Source: a virus. From it: 22,307 nucleotides of DNA. The notes under the pieces were generated by a model. The model was not told the origin of the DNA. It searched no databases and saw only the letters and a list, made by a program, of their open reading frames with translations. Location: positions 1-22,307 of IMG/VR virus record IMGVR_UViG_3300034068_001187. One strand, given 5' to 3'. Each line of letters starts with the position of its first letter. The stretch's first letter is position 1. A program made the translations under genes and the position numbers. Of the stretch, positions 11,581 through 18,829 are shown one piece after another.

Positions 11581-12168
11581 ATGTCCAAAACAACCACACT
11601 GTCAGAGATCATTAACACTCCTACATCCGAGAATTCTTGGGTCGATGGGTCTTTCAAAGCCGCTGTGACGCAAACGCGCCCACCTAGCGGTAAAATGCCG
11701 GGGAAAGCCCTGCTTGTCGATTGTGACAACGGTGCCATCACGATTGATGCTTCGTTCTTTGGTCGTGACCCAAGCTATCTGGAGGGTAAGATCGTTTCCT
11801 TCTCTGGTGCTGGCATGAAGAAGGGCGATTACAAGGGTAAGGCTCAAGTTGCCATTGGTCAAAAGGCTCGCGTCGAGGTGTTCCAAGACAGCTCTGATGG
11901 CGAAGCTGGCAAGCACATGCCCATCGCTCGTCCTCCGGTTGCAGCAAGCGCAGCAGCGGTCATTAAACCCGATTTTAACGAAGAATTGACCAAGATTGGG
12001 TTCCTGTGGCTCCATAGCCTTAATCAGGCCCTAATCGCCAAGGAAACGGCAAATCTGGTCTATGGCTACGAACTGTCTAAGGAAGAATTCCAAAGCTGCA
12101 TCTCCTGCATCTTTATTGAAGCTAACAAGAAGAACCTCGGTGCTCACGTAACTCCAGTCGGGAAGTAA
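11581..12168 (+). CDS. OB-fold-like, putative single-stranded DNA-binding protein
   Basis: The protein (195 aa) has a strand-rich N-terminal region: SWVDGSFKAAVTQTR, GKALLVDCDNGAITIDASFF, LEGKIVSFSGAGMKKGDYKG and KAQVAIGQKARVEVF, arranged like an OB barrel. A linker of prolines and alanines (about residues 115-127) leads into a helical C-terminal domain (ELTKIGFLWLHSLNQALI). Its position directly before the nuclease and primase-helicase genes fits a replication or recombination ssDNA-binding role. The acidic C-terminal tip of bacterial SSB is absent. The function is inferred from fold pattern and context. No SD is seen. Confidence 0.55.
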   Translation: MSKTTTLSEIINTPTSENSWVDGSFKAAVTQTRPPSGKMPGKALLVDCDNGAITIDASFFGRDPSYLEGKIVSFSGAGMKKGDYKGKAQVAIGQKARVEVFQDSSDGEAGKHMPIARPPVAASAAAVIKPDFNEELTKIGFLWLHSLNQALIAKETANLVYGYELSKEEFQSCISCIFIEANKKNLGAHVTPVGK

Positions 12169-12172
12169 AACA

Positions 12173-12991
12173 ATGTCCTTTTTCCAACAATCCAGCCATT
12201 GGTATCAGCTTGGTTCTGATGGCAACCTCACTCCTCAACACGATTACACCCTTCGGGATGCTCGTAAGCACAAGGCATTCCCTTCGATTACGACTATTCT
12301 CAAAGAGCGGGCCAATCCCATGTTAGACATGTGGAAGATGAATCAGCTTTTTGATGCGGTAGTAAACAACCCCAAGAGCGTAAACGAGACAGAAGAGCAG
12401 TATAAGGACCGCATAGGCGAGATCGCGGGTAAGAAAGGTAAGGATGCGGCGGATTTTGGAACAAGGCTTCATGATGCTCTGGACCAATACCCACAACTGC
12501 CATTGGAGCATGACTTGCGTCCATTTGTAGAAAAGTTTGGTCCTGAGTATGATAAGCGAATCAAGACCCGTCTGGCCAGTGAAATCATGCTGTACGACCC
12601 TTACACGGGCGTAGCTGGTCGGACGGACTTGGTGGCTGATACCTACGAATATGGTGTTGCCATCATTGATTACAAAACAAGCAAGTTTAAGAAGGGTAAG
12701 GCCAGCTTTTGGGACTCCTACAGGGTTCAATTAGCTTTTTATGCTCACTGCTATCAGGTAAAAATGAATTTACCAGCACCACCAACGATCATAAACGTCG
12801 GCATCAATAGTCTTGAACCTGATTTGCCGCAATGGAAGGTGTACACCTTAGAAGAGCAAGAACAGGCTTACCGTGAATATCTCGCTATTGCATTCCTGTG
12901 GTTTAGCACCAAGGATTATTGGCCTAAGGGTGATTTTACGCGCCCGTCGCAACAAGTGATCAAGGGAAACGATAATTTGATAACAGCTTAA
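12173..12991 (+). CDS. PD-(D/E)XK (RecB/Cas4-like) nuclease
   Basis: Catalytic motifs are visible in order: GTRLHDALD with H100, E137, the GVAGRTDLVAD motif with D152, IIDYKTSK with D166 and K168, and YRVQLAFYA with Q186 and Y190, which make up the PD-(D/E)XK active site. This is the PDDEXK_1/RecB family type. Members degrade or process DNA ends, 5'-3' in many phage versions, and pair with ssDNA-binding proteins. Its 272-aa length is usual. No four-cysteine iron-sulfur set is seen, so it is closer to RecB-type phage exonucleases than to typical Cas4. It lies 4 bases after the OB-fold-like gene and 14 before the primase-helicase. Confidence 0.85.
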   Translation: MSFFQQSSHWYQLGSDGNLTPQHDYTLRDARKHKAFPSITTILKERANPMLDMWKMNQLFDAVVNNPKSVNETEEQYKDRIGEIAGKKGKDAADFGTRLHDALDQYPQLPLEHDLRPFVEKFGPEYDKRIKTRLASEIMLYDPYTGVAGRTDLVADTYEYGVAIIDYKTSKFKKGKASFWDSYRVQLAFYAHCYQVKMNLPAPPTIINVGINSLEPDLPQWKVYTLEEQEQAYREYLAIAFLWFSTKDYWPKGDFTRPSQQVIKGNDNLITA

Positions 12992-13005
12992 CCGAAAGGA
13001 ACTCA

Positions 13006-14835
13006 GTGGACACAGCGGAATTGAACAATGCGCTCAAAGGGCGCATGGATGAAATGGTAGCAATGCTATTTCCAAATGCTAAGGTTCGCGGCAATATCGC
13101 GCACCTTGGTTCCATTAACGGTGAAGCTGGAGACAGCTTCCACATTTACGTTAGCGGGACTAGGGTTGGCTGCTTTATTGACCGAGCCAATGAATCAGAC
13201 AAGGGCGGAACACCGCTCTACCTTTGGTCCAAAGCCAAGAACATCACGTTCTTCCAAGCCGTTAAAGAGGCTAAGGAATGGCTTGGGGTCAAAGATGAGT
13301 ATGCATCCGTTAAAAAGTACAAGCCGAAGACCTATCAAGCTCCTGAGGTCAAGGGTAAGGACATTCAGTTGGTTACAACCAACACCAAGGCTGAGGATTA
13401 TCTCATAGGAGAAAGAAGGCTGAACCGTGAGGTGGTTACAATAAACCGGATTGCTGATGCTCATCAAGGTGAGGTCATTGTCTTCCCGTACTTCGACAAC
13501 TGTAAGGACAAAGCGGTTCATTTGAAGTTCTTGGGCATAGACCGTGACGAGAACGGCAAGAAGAAGATGTGGTCCTCAGATGGCACCAAACGCTGTTTGT
13601 TCAGCAAATGCACGGTGTCGGACGATGAACGGCACCTTGTTATTACCGAGGGCGAGATCGACGCCATGAGCTATCAATCGGCGGGCATATCCGCAGTCAG
13701 CGTCCCTAACGGGGTGTCTGACCAAGAGTGGATTGAACTCGATTGGGAATGGCTAGAGCGGTTTGAGAAGATATACATATCAACCGATATGGATGGAGCG
13801 GGTCGTGAAGCGGCTGAGAAGCTGGCCAAACGCCTTGGCTTGCATCGAACCTACGTCGTAACCTTACCGCATAAAGACGCCAATGACTGCCTCAAAGCTG
13901 GATTCACCCAAGAAGACTTCCTTAAAGCCCTTAACGCCTCCAAGCAGATCGACCTTGAGGAAATCAAGTGCGCGAATGCGTTCACTGATGGCGTATGGGA
14001 CCTTTACGACGCGAAGAATGCCTCCCAAGGGTACAGCACGCCTTGGGATGATTTACCGTTACGCATTAGACCGGGCGAGTTTACTGTACTATCGGGCTAC
14101 TCTGGCCATGGTAAAACTCAACTCCTTAACCACTTAGTCATTCATTTGATTAGCAATGGTGCGCGAGTTTTTGACGCATCCTTGGAGATTAAGCCCTCCA
14201 AGACGCTCCAAATGATGACCAAGAGCGCATTGGCCAAGAAGCAGCCGGACAACAAGGAAGAGTTGATCAAGTGCATTGATTGGCTTAGTGGTAGCCTGTG
14301 GTTTTATGACCACGTTGGCGTAGCTAGTCGTGAGCGTATCCTTGATGCTATGAGCTATGCTCGTAAGCGGTTTGGGGTGGAAATTTTCATCATTGATTCC
14401 TTGTTCAAGTGCGGCATCGCTGGTGAGGACTTCACGGGTCAACGCACCTTTATGGACCAACTAACGTCGTTCTGCAATGATACGGGTGCTCATGTCATTC
14501 TGGTGGCTCATAGCCGCAAGAGCGAGAATGAGGACCGTGTACCCACCAAGACCGACATTAGCGGCAGTCAGGACATTAACAATGCCGCATTCAATGTTAT
14601 CGTGGTGTGGCGCAATAAGCTCAAGCAACGTAAATGGGATGAAGCCAAGCAGCGTGGCGATGTGATGAAGCAGACCGAGATTGAAGGCTGGTATGATGGT
14701 CGCATCCGTATCGACAAGCAACGCTTTGGTGATGGCGAGGACAAGGACGTTCCGTTGTTCTTTGACCGTACCTCATGGCAGTTCTGGACTAAGCAATACG
14801 TCCGACACACCTACTTCGATGCCAAAGGAGTGTAA
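13006..14835 (+). CDS. Primase-helicase, Twinkle/T7 gp4-like (TOPRIM + RecA-fold helicase)
   Basis: The 609-aa protein combines a primase-like half and a DnaB-family helicase. TOPRIM motifs are VITEGEIDAMS (E215) and STDMDGAG (D261, D263). The helicase has Walker A GYSGHGKT (364-371), Walker B FIIDS (D464), a sensor VAHSRK and the DISGSQDINNAA motif. It unwinds DNA at the fork as a hexamer and may prime lagging-strand synthesis. The N-terminal 100 residues lack the paired CxxC cysteines of the zinc-binding primase domain, so priming is uncertain. The start is GTG with AAAGGA five bases upstream. It is the central gene of the unit, and its end overlaps the SWIM gene. Confidence 0.92.
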   Translation: MDTAELNNALKGRMDEMVAMLFPNAKVRGNIAHLGSINGEAGDSFHIYVSGTRVGCFIDRANESDKGGTPLYLWSKAKNITFFQAVKEAKEWLGVKDEYASVKKYKPKTYQAPEVKGKDIQLVTTNTKAEDYLIGERRLNREVVTINRIADAHQGEVIVFPYFDNCKDKAVHLKFLGIDRDENGKKKMWSSDGTKRCLFSKCTVSDDERHLVITEGEIDAMSYQSAGISAVSVPNGVSDQEWIELDWEWLERFEKIYISTDMDGAGREAAEKLAKRLGLHRTYVVTLPHKDANDCLKAGFTQEDFLKALNASKQIDLEEIKCANAFTDGVWDLYDAKNASQGYSTPWDDLPLRIRPGEFTVLSGYSGHGKTQLLNHLVIHLISNGARVFDASLEIKPSKTLQMMTKSALAKKQPDNKEELIKCIDWLSGSLWFYDHVGVASRERILDAMSYARKRFGVEIFIIDSLFKCGIAGEDFTGQRTFMDQLTSFCNDTGAHVILVAHSRKSENEDRVPTKTDISGSQDINNAAFNVIVVWRNKLKQRKWDEAKQRGDVMKQTEIEGWYDGRIRIDKQRFGDGEDKDVPLFFDRTSWQFWTKQYVRHTYFDAKGV

Positions 14836-15127
14836 ACAAGTTGAGGGCGAAGCACTACGTTATTGGGTGGAATCCTCGGAAGAGGATAAACCGCATTTCG
14901 TGGATTTATTTGAGGACGGTGGCAACGGTCATTGCTCATGCCCTCATTATCAAATCAAATGCCGTCCTAAATACCGTGAGGGTGGGCGTATCATCAATCA
15001 TGGATACCCCAACGCCACACGTTGCAAGCACATCAACACTGCCATGCTGTTTCAGATGGACCAGATCATTCAACAATCCAGAAAAAATCATGAAGATTAT
15101 GTTAATAGCCTTAATCATACTATTTAG
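14819..15127 (+). CDS. SWIM zinc-finger-like protein (102 aa)
   Basis: The ATG at 14819 lies within the end of the primase-helicase gene. The protein has C39-S-C41 and C69-K-H71, the CxC...CxH spacing of the SWIM domain, with NHGYPNATRCKHI before the final His. SWIM domains bind zinc and occur in DNA-recombination and chromatin proteins. The N-terminal WVESSEEDKPHFVDLF segment is acidic and typical of SWIM neighbours. The frame is open upstream to 14681, but that part is a shadow of the helicase. The end overlaps the start of the lysozyme-like gene by 38 bases. Alternative function: a small recombination mediator. Confidence 0.7.
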   Translation: MPKECKQVEGEALRYWVESSEEDKPHFVDLFEDGGNGHCSCPHYQIKCRPKYREGGRIINHGYPNATRCKHINTAMLFQMDQIIQQSRKNHEDYVNSLNHTI

Positions 15128-15524
15128 CGTAACGCTAATTGGCGTTAGAGCTTCCAGCAAAGTAATAACCTACCCACCGTTGGAAGAAGTTAATGAAATC
15201 CGCTTCCTGAAGTGCATTGAGCTAGTCGAGAATAGCCGTGGGAAGACAGGTAAACGAGGTGAGTACGGTATCTACCAGATTCACCCAGCCACATGGAAAG
15301 AGCACAGTAACATACCAATGGTTATGGTTCCCGAATCAGTGCAACGTAAGGTTGCTCTTAACATCCTGCGCCACAATGCCCAAATCATTGAGCGTCGCGG
15401 GGACGTTGTTAACAACTATTCTCTAGCCATAGCTTGGTGCGCTGGTCCTTACGCCAAAAGAATTAGCTCACACGCATGTAACTACGCTTACCGAGTAATC
15501 AATTTGTATCCAGAAACACAATGA
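15090..15524 (+). CDS. Secreted lysozyme/transglycosylase-like protein (144 aa)
   Basis: The N-terminus KIMLIALIILFSVTLIGVRA is a signal peptide or signal anchor with a likely cleavage after RA (residue 21). The mature part begins with a lysozyme-like core: ELVENSRGKTGKRGEYGIYQ, an IHPATWKEHS segment, and a helical end with WCAGP and NYAYRVINLYPE. E47 or E44 is the candidate catalytic Glu. Such proteins cleave peptidoglycan between sugar residues for lysis or entry. I reject the longer TTG start at 14841, which runs through the SWIM gene. The gene lies apart from the holin genes on the other strand, so it may serve DNA entry or be a signal-dependent endolysin. Confidence 0.75.
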   Translation: MKIMLIALIILFSVTLIGVRASSKVITYPPLEEVNEIRFLKCIELVENSRGKTGKRGEYGIYQIHPATWKEHSNIPMVMVPESVQRKVALNILRHNAQIIERRGDVVNNYSLAIAWCAGPYAKRISSHACNYAYRVINLYPETQ

Positions 15525-15802
15525 ACAATGCACAAAAAGCCCAAGAGTTAGTCCTTGGTGACCGTAACGTCAGTTACGGCAACCCTAAGGACGATTACAC
15601 CAAGACAGCCAAAATGTGGTCTGGTCTTTTGCACTCCAAACTAAAAGAAGACATCACCGCCGAAGATGCGATACTTATGATGGTCTTACTCAAATTAAGC
15701 CGCGAGATGTTTCGCAGTAAGGAAGATAACATCGTAGATGCCCACGGTTATCTCCTTTGCTATGACTGGGCACTAACCGGACAAAAGCCAACTGAAGCAT
15801 GA
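15521..15802 (+). CDS. DUF6378 phage protein (93 aa)
   Basis: The sequence fits DUF6378: AQELVLGDRNVSYGNPKDDY with the GDR...YG.P pattern, KMWSGLLHSKL, ITAEDAILMMVLLKLSREMF and DNIVDAHGYLLCY. This domain is common in small phage proteins. It is all-helical and structurally reminiscent of MazG-type folds, but the function is not established. It starts in an ATGA overlap with the lysozyme-like gene and ends in another with the zinc-ribbon gene. Confidence 0.8.
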   Translation: MNNAQKAQELVLGDRNVSYGNPKDDYTKTAKMWSGLLHSKLKEDITAEDAILMMVLLKLSREMFRSKEDNIVDAHGYLLCYDWALTGQKPTEA

Positions 15803-16008
15803 AAAACCGCAATGTCGCTAATGAGCGCAATTGCCCCGAATGCGGGGTATCGTGGGTGGGTGCCGTTATCCCGCCTGACCTTCGTAAGGAATACAACAAC
15901 AAGACCAACTACACACGGTTAATCCAATGCTACGATTGGAAGACCAAGAAAACCACGGGTTATGAATGTCCCGATTGTTTTGAATCATTTCCATTATCCA
16001 GAAAATGA
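15799..16008 (+). CDS. Zinc-ribbon protein (69 aa)
   Basis: CPECG near the N-terminus (residues 12-16) and CPDC near the C-terminus make a two-knuckle CxxC...CxxC zinc ribbon. The region between is basic and charged (RKEYNNKTNYTRLIQCYDWKTKK), possibly with a nucleic-acid-binding role. No named family. Its start (ATGA) and end overlap neighbouring genes, as throughout this unit. Confidence 0.7.
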   Translation: MKNRNVANERNCPECGVSWVGAVIPPDLRKEYNNKTNYTRLIQCYDWKTKKTTGYECPDCFESFPLSRK

Positions 16009-16547
16009 AAATAACTATTGGCATCGACAACGGAACTACGGGCAGCATTGGCATTATCTTGCAAGATGGACACAAAAAAGAGGCTTTCTTTGCGGAAACA
16101 CCCTCAAAAATGTCCATCCTTGGCAAGAAAGAGCGCCATATCCGCCGCATTGATCACCAATCCCTCAATGAACTCTTGATGGTTAACGCCATAAAGCCAA
16201 TGGTCTTGAATAATAATGTAACCGTCCACGCTTACATTGAGCGTCCATTTACCGGACGGTTCATGGGCGCTGTGTTGCCCGCTCAACGCTCATTTGAGGC
16301 CGTTCTGATCGTTCTGGAGCAGTTGAACATCCCTTACAGGGTGATTGACTCGAAAGAGTGGCAGAAAGCCCAATTGCCTGACATTAAAGGCTCAAAGGAG
16401 CTAAAGGCGGCATCTTGTGCCCTTGGGCGGTCAAAATGGCCAGATTTGGCTGCAATGGTGCTTAAACACGGTGATGCGGACGGGCTAATGATTGCTGATT
16501 ACTACCACAATAAGGTAGTATCGGAAGCATCAGCCAATGAGTCCTGA
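16005..16547 (+). CDS. RuvC-like Holliday-junction resolvase
   Basis: The protein (180 aa) shows the RNase H-fold signature of RuvC-family enzymes: IGIDNGTTGSIGI with D8, HAYIERP with E79, and HGDADGLMIADYY with H155 and D159 near the C-terminus. Residues D8, E79 and D159 form the likely metal site. The length is normal for RuvC. Such enzymes cut four-way DNA junctions, in phages to resolve recombination or branched DNA before packaging. It lies with the nuclease and primase-helicase in one unit. No SD is visible; the start overlaps the zinc-ribbon stop. Confidence 0.88.
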   Translation: MKITIGIDNGTTGSIGIILQDGHKKEAFFAETPSKMSILGKKERHIRRIDHQSLNELLMVNAIKPMVLNNNVTVHAYIERPFTGRFMGAVLPAQRSFEAVLIVLEQLNIPYRVIDSKEWQKAQLPDIKGSKELKAASCALGRSKWPDLAAMVLKHGDADGLMIADYYHNKVVSEASANES

Positions 16548-16752
16548 CTCTCCTACCTACAAACTGGGCGAAATGGTGTATCACAAGACTGAAGATACGC
16601 CGGGGGTTATCGTTGGGTTGCTTTACAAGTCTTCGGGCCTACTGTATCAAGTGTCTTGGCAGGGTAGGCTAATAGAAGAACACGAATCAGTTGAATTGAC
16701 CTCGGAAAGGCCCTACTTCACCAGTACCAACAGCCAAGCAGAAGAGGCATAA
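16537..16752 (+). CDS. Small SH3-like beta protein (71 aa)
   Basis: The pattern YKLGEMVYHKTEDTPGVIVG, then SSGLLYQVSWQGR and EEHESVELTSE, is that of a short beta-barrel (SH3/KOW-like) domain, often seen in small phage proteins of unknown function. It overlaps the resolvase end by 11 bases and is the last gene of the plus-strand unit. No SD. Confidence 0.6.
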   Translation: MSPDSPTYKLGEMVYHKTEDTPGVIVGLLYKSSGLLYQVSWQGRLIEEHESVELTSERPYFTSTNSQAEEA

Positions 16753-16757
16753 TGTGC

Positions 16758-16784
16758 TTGACACGTAAAGCGGATTAATATACC
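16758..16784 (+). promoter_or_regulatory. Candidate sigma70-type promoter for a small RNA
   Basis: TTGACA (16758-16763) is followed after 15 bases by TATACC (16779-16784). The spacing is 2 bases short of ideal. No gene lies downstream before the terminator at 16851-16887, so a promoter here would make only an untranslated RNA. Confidence 0.4.
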
Positions 16785-16790
16785 TTCGGT

Positions 16791-16887
16791 ATCAGATTAA
16801 AGCAAAACGTAGCTATTGGCTACGAATGGTTGGCCAAACCTGCCTTAACGACCCCTCTTACGACTCTGTAGGAGGGGTTCCTTTTTT
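16791..16887 (+). ncRNA. Candidate small RNA, about 95 nt
   Basis: Between the candidate promoter and a strong terminator lie CGTAGC/GCTACG (16808-16824) and GGTTGGCCAAACC (16828-16840), two more inverted repeats. A small hairpin with a TTCG loop straddles the presumed start (ATACC/GGTAT, about 16780-16792). No open frame of useful length exists. This is the layout of a small regulatory RNA, or of a 3' untranslated region processed from the upstream transcript. Targets are unknown. Confidence 0.35.
16851..16887 (+). terminator. Strong terminator at the end of the replication unit
   Basis: ACCCCTCTTAC pairs with GTAGGAGGGGT (one G-T) around a 6-base loop, followed after TCC by TTTTTT. The T-run touches the last codon of the converging gene at 16886-17113. 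It terminates the plus-strand unit, or the candidate small RNA. Confidence 0.9.
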
Positions 16888-17113
16888 AAAGCAGACGGAA
16901 GTAGTTCTGCGGTTTTTTGCAGGAGCTAGTCATTCCACGACGCTTCTCAACTATGCCGTCTTTTTGCCATTTATCTAGTTTATCCCTAGCGGTTCTTTCA
17001 TTCAGTTTATATTTAGCAACAAAATCCATGGCCGTGAACCAACCCGCTTCATCAGGTATAAATTCAGCCGACATTAACTCATCCATCTTGGCCCAAGGGT
17101 CGTTAGTTTTCAT
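16886..17113 (-). CDS. Small winged-helix-like protein (75 aa)
   Basis: The segment WFTAMDFVAKYKLNERTARD, then KLDKWQKDGIVEKRRG, is a winged helix pattern: helix-turn-helix followed by a basic wing. CKKPQNYFRLL closes the domain. It is likely a DNA-binding regulator, perhaps of the lysis end of this unit. It starts in a TAATG overlap with the metallophosphoesterase gene, so it is translationally coupled, and is the last gene of the minus-strand right-hand unit. No T-rich terminator is visible for this strand. Confidence 0.65.
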   Translation of the reverse strand: MKTNDPWAKMDELMSAEFIPDEAGWFTAMDFVAKYKLNERTARDKLDKWQKDGIVEKRRGMTSSCKKPQNYFRLL

Positions 17114-17844
17114 TAGTAAGTCTTAACTTCGGAGGCAGTGCGGAATTTACCATTAATACCCCGTACTTGGAATATGGAGTAGGTTCCATCATCCTCGACC
17201 CACCCATAAGCCCAACCATGACTCCACCTTAGTTTACCCGTCTTGCGGTTTGCATAGTCAGGGTTAAGGTCGCACAAGCAACCAATGCAACGCGCCTCCT
17301 GCGGATTGAGGCCGGGGGTTTGAAAGGATTCGATTGAGTGGCAATGGCCAAAGGCCACGTTTCCATAGATACGGCTATGGGATGCACACGCTGACATTCC
17401 GGTATGGAATCCATGAACCACGTTAAGGTGTCCAATCTGGAGCACACCCGCACGACTATCGTAGGGCATTAGAGAGGCTTTGTTCCTCCTTGCGACGTAC
17501 TCTATGTCCAGTACCATTCTGTGCCCCAAATCGGCTTTAACGGCATCTACTGAATTAACTAGGTCGTATGCACGCACATCGTGATTACCCAGCATCAAAG
17601 TGTTTTCTGAACCACCTTCAAAGAAAGCATCAGCAAATTCTGCCCCTGCTTGAAAATCATCCCGCATGGATACTGCGCGATCATCCTCCGAGGCTCCCTT
17701 GCGGATAGCGGAGAAATCCCATAGGTCGCCAGCTATCACCCTTATTTCAGGTTTAAAGTCCTTCGTGAAATTGATGCACGCATTGCAAGCACGCTCATCC
17801 TTGTGAATCCCATGAATGTCACTAGCAATGACGAACTTTTTCAT
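17113..17844 (-). CDS. Calcineurin-like metallophosphoesterase (243 aa)
   Basis: All five metal-site motifs are present: SDIHG (D9, H11), GDLWD (D40, D43), GNHD (N87, H88, D89), VVHGFH (H144, H147) and FGHCH (H167, H169). This family hydrolyses phosphomonoesters or phosphodiesters, with substrates ranging from phosphoproteins and cyclic nucleotides to DNA ends; the phage substrate is not known. A cysteine group (CIGCLCDLNPD) near the end is unusual. Its gene lies between the chemoreceptor-like gene and the winged-helix gene, 38 bases after the former. A weak promoter-like TTGTCA with TATGCT is seen in that gap. Confidence 0.88.
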   Translation of the reverse strand: MKKFVIASDIHGIHKDERACNACINFTKDFKPEIRVIAGDLWDFSAIRKGASEDDRAVSMRDDFQAGAEFADAFFEGGSENTLMLGNHDVRAYDLVNSVDAVKADLGHRMVLDIEYVARRNKASLMPYDSRAGVLQIGHLNVVHGFHTGMSACASHSRIYGNVAFGHCHSIESFQTPGLNPQEARCIGCLCDLNPDYANRKTGKLRWSHGWAYGWVEDDGTYSIFQVRGINGKFRTASEVKTY

Positions 17845-17882
17845 GGATTCTGAAGCATATCACTTTATAAAAAATGACAAGA

Positions 17883-18506
17883 CTATTTATTCTTACGACG
17901 TTTTGGTTTAATGGAAACCAGCACTTTTTCTTTGGGTTTAATCCAAGGTGCTACGGCAAAAACGATGCCCAGCCCAGCAGCAACGGTAGCAAATCGCTCA
18001 AAGGTTAGCAGGGATGAATCAGCCGCACTCTTGTATTGGCGCGATATGGTCAAGTTCTCCAAAAGCAGCCTGTTAATCAGCTCGGTCATTGGGTCAATCA
18101 CCCCATAAAGTTCAGCAGTCATTGCTGGGGAATTGAGCGTTTCAATCTTCCCGCTATCACAAGCCGCACGGGCTTTCTTAAGGTAGGCTTTAACCAATTT
18201 ATGCTGCGCCAACAATTCTGGATGCTGATTGTACTCGGCAATCAATTTCTCGGCATCAATTTCCAGCTTATTGAGGGAATCACAGAACTCTTTTGAGTTC
18301 ATCAACCCTTTGCTTGCTTTGGCCTGACCATCAACAATAGATAAAGCGTAAACATCAAAAAGTGGACTCAACACATTGCTGGTACGTGCGAATTCTTTAT
18401 CGCTTTGTGCAATGTTAGATGAAACATTTTGAACCGTCATTACGCCAACACCTGAAAAACAAATCACTGTTAATGCGAGAGCAGCAGTAATGGCTTTAGG
18501 GTTCAT
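17883..18506 (-). CDS. Two-TM protein with chemoreceptor-like four-helix sensor shape (207 aa)
   Basis: The first TM (residues 6-24, ITAALALTVICFSGVGVMTV) is followed by a helical region rich in charges (about 28-165) whose sequence (VQNVSSNIAQSDKEFARTSN, ending SPLFDVY) resembles the periplasmic four-helix-bundle domain of methyl-accepting chemotaxis proteins. A second TM (about 170-189, VAAGLGIVFAVAPW) precedes a short basic tail (KPKEKVLVSIKPKRRKNK) instead of HAMP and signalling domains. This is a receptor stripped to its sensor, or a convergent shape. Its position beside holin genes suggests membrane or lysis work. Recognition by shape only; confidence is moderate. It overlaps the holin gene (ATGA). 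Confidence 0.6.
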   Translation of the reverse strand: MNPKAITAALALTVICFSGVGVMTVQNVSSNIAQSDKEFARTSNVLSPLFDVYALSIVDGQAKASKGLMNSKEFCDSLNKLEIDAEKLIAEYNQHPELLAQHKLVKAYLKKARAACDSGKIETLNSPAMTAELYGVIDPMTELINRLLLENLTISRQYKSAADSSLLTFERFATVAAGLGIVFAVAPWIKPKEKVLVSIKPKRRKNK

Positions 18507-18829
18507 TTTTTAATCAGTTTGCTTGGATTCTTAGAATAGCTCTTAGCCAAATTGGTTAGACCGTCGATTATCTCAGGGCTTACCACCCCTGCCACACCAT
18601 ACGTTATTGCTTTAACCAAGGAGCTGACTTCAATCTGTTCCACGATAAACCAAGCGATGGTGGAAACAATAGCAGCCATCAGGATGCGTCGAATGCTATC
18701 CCACGGTGTGCCTTGAATCGGATTGGCGAGCAGACGAGCTGTCATACCAGCTCCGCCAATGACTGCCGTAAGCCATCCCGTCTCTTTCCACACCTTGGCT
18801 ATTTCCATGAGGTCTTTTGGGTCATTCAT
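18503..18829 (-). CDS. Holin, LydA/Phage_holin_3_3-like (108 aa)
   Basis: The size, a hydrophobic pattern with three likely membrane segments (about residues 17-35, 46-65 and 72-90) and a charged end (SKNPSKLIKK) fit a class I holin. The GWLTAVIGGAGMTARLLANP and ITYGVAGVVSPEIIDGL segments recall the LydA family. Holins make the inner-membrane hole that ends infection. The gene overlaps its neighbours on both sides by 4 bases, which supports a lysis cassette with 17883-18506 and 18826-19227. Confidence 0.7.
   Translation of the reverse strand: MNDPKDLMEIAKVWKETGWLTAVIGGAGMTARLLANPIQGTPWDSIRRILMAAIVSTIAWFIVEQIEVSSLVKAITYGVAGVVSPEIIDGLTNLAKSYSKNPSKLIKK

Noticed and set aside
14841-15089. N-terminal extension of the lysozyme-like gene from a TTG start
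   Set aside because: An AAGGAG lies upstream, but the extension would overlap the SWIM gene in another frame, and the signal peptide begins at 15090.
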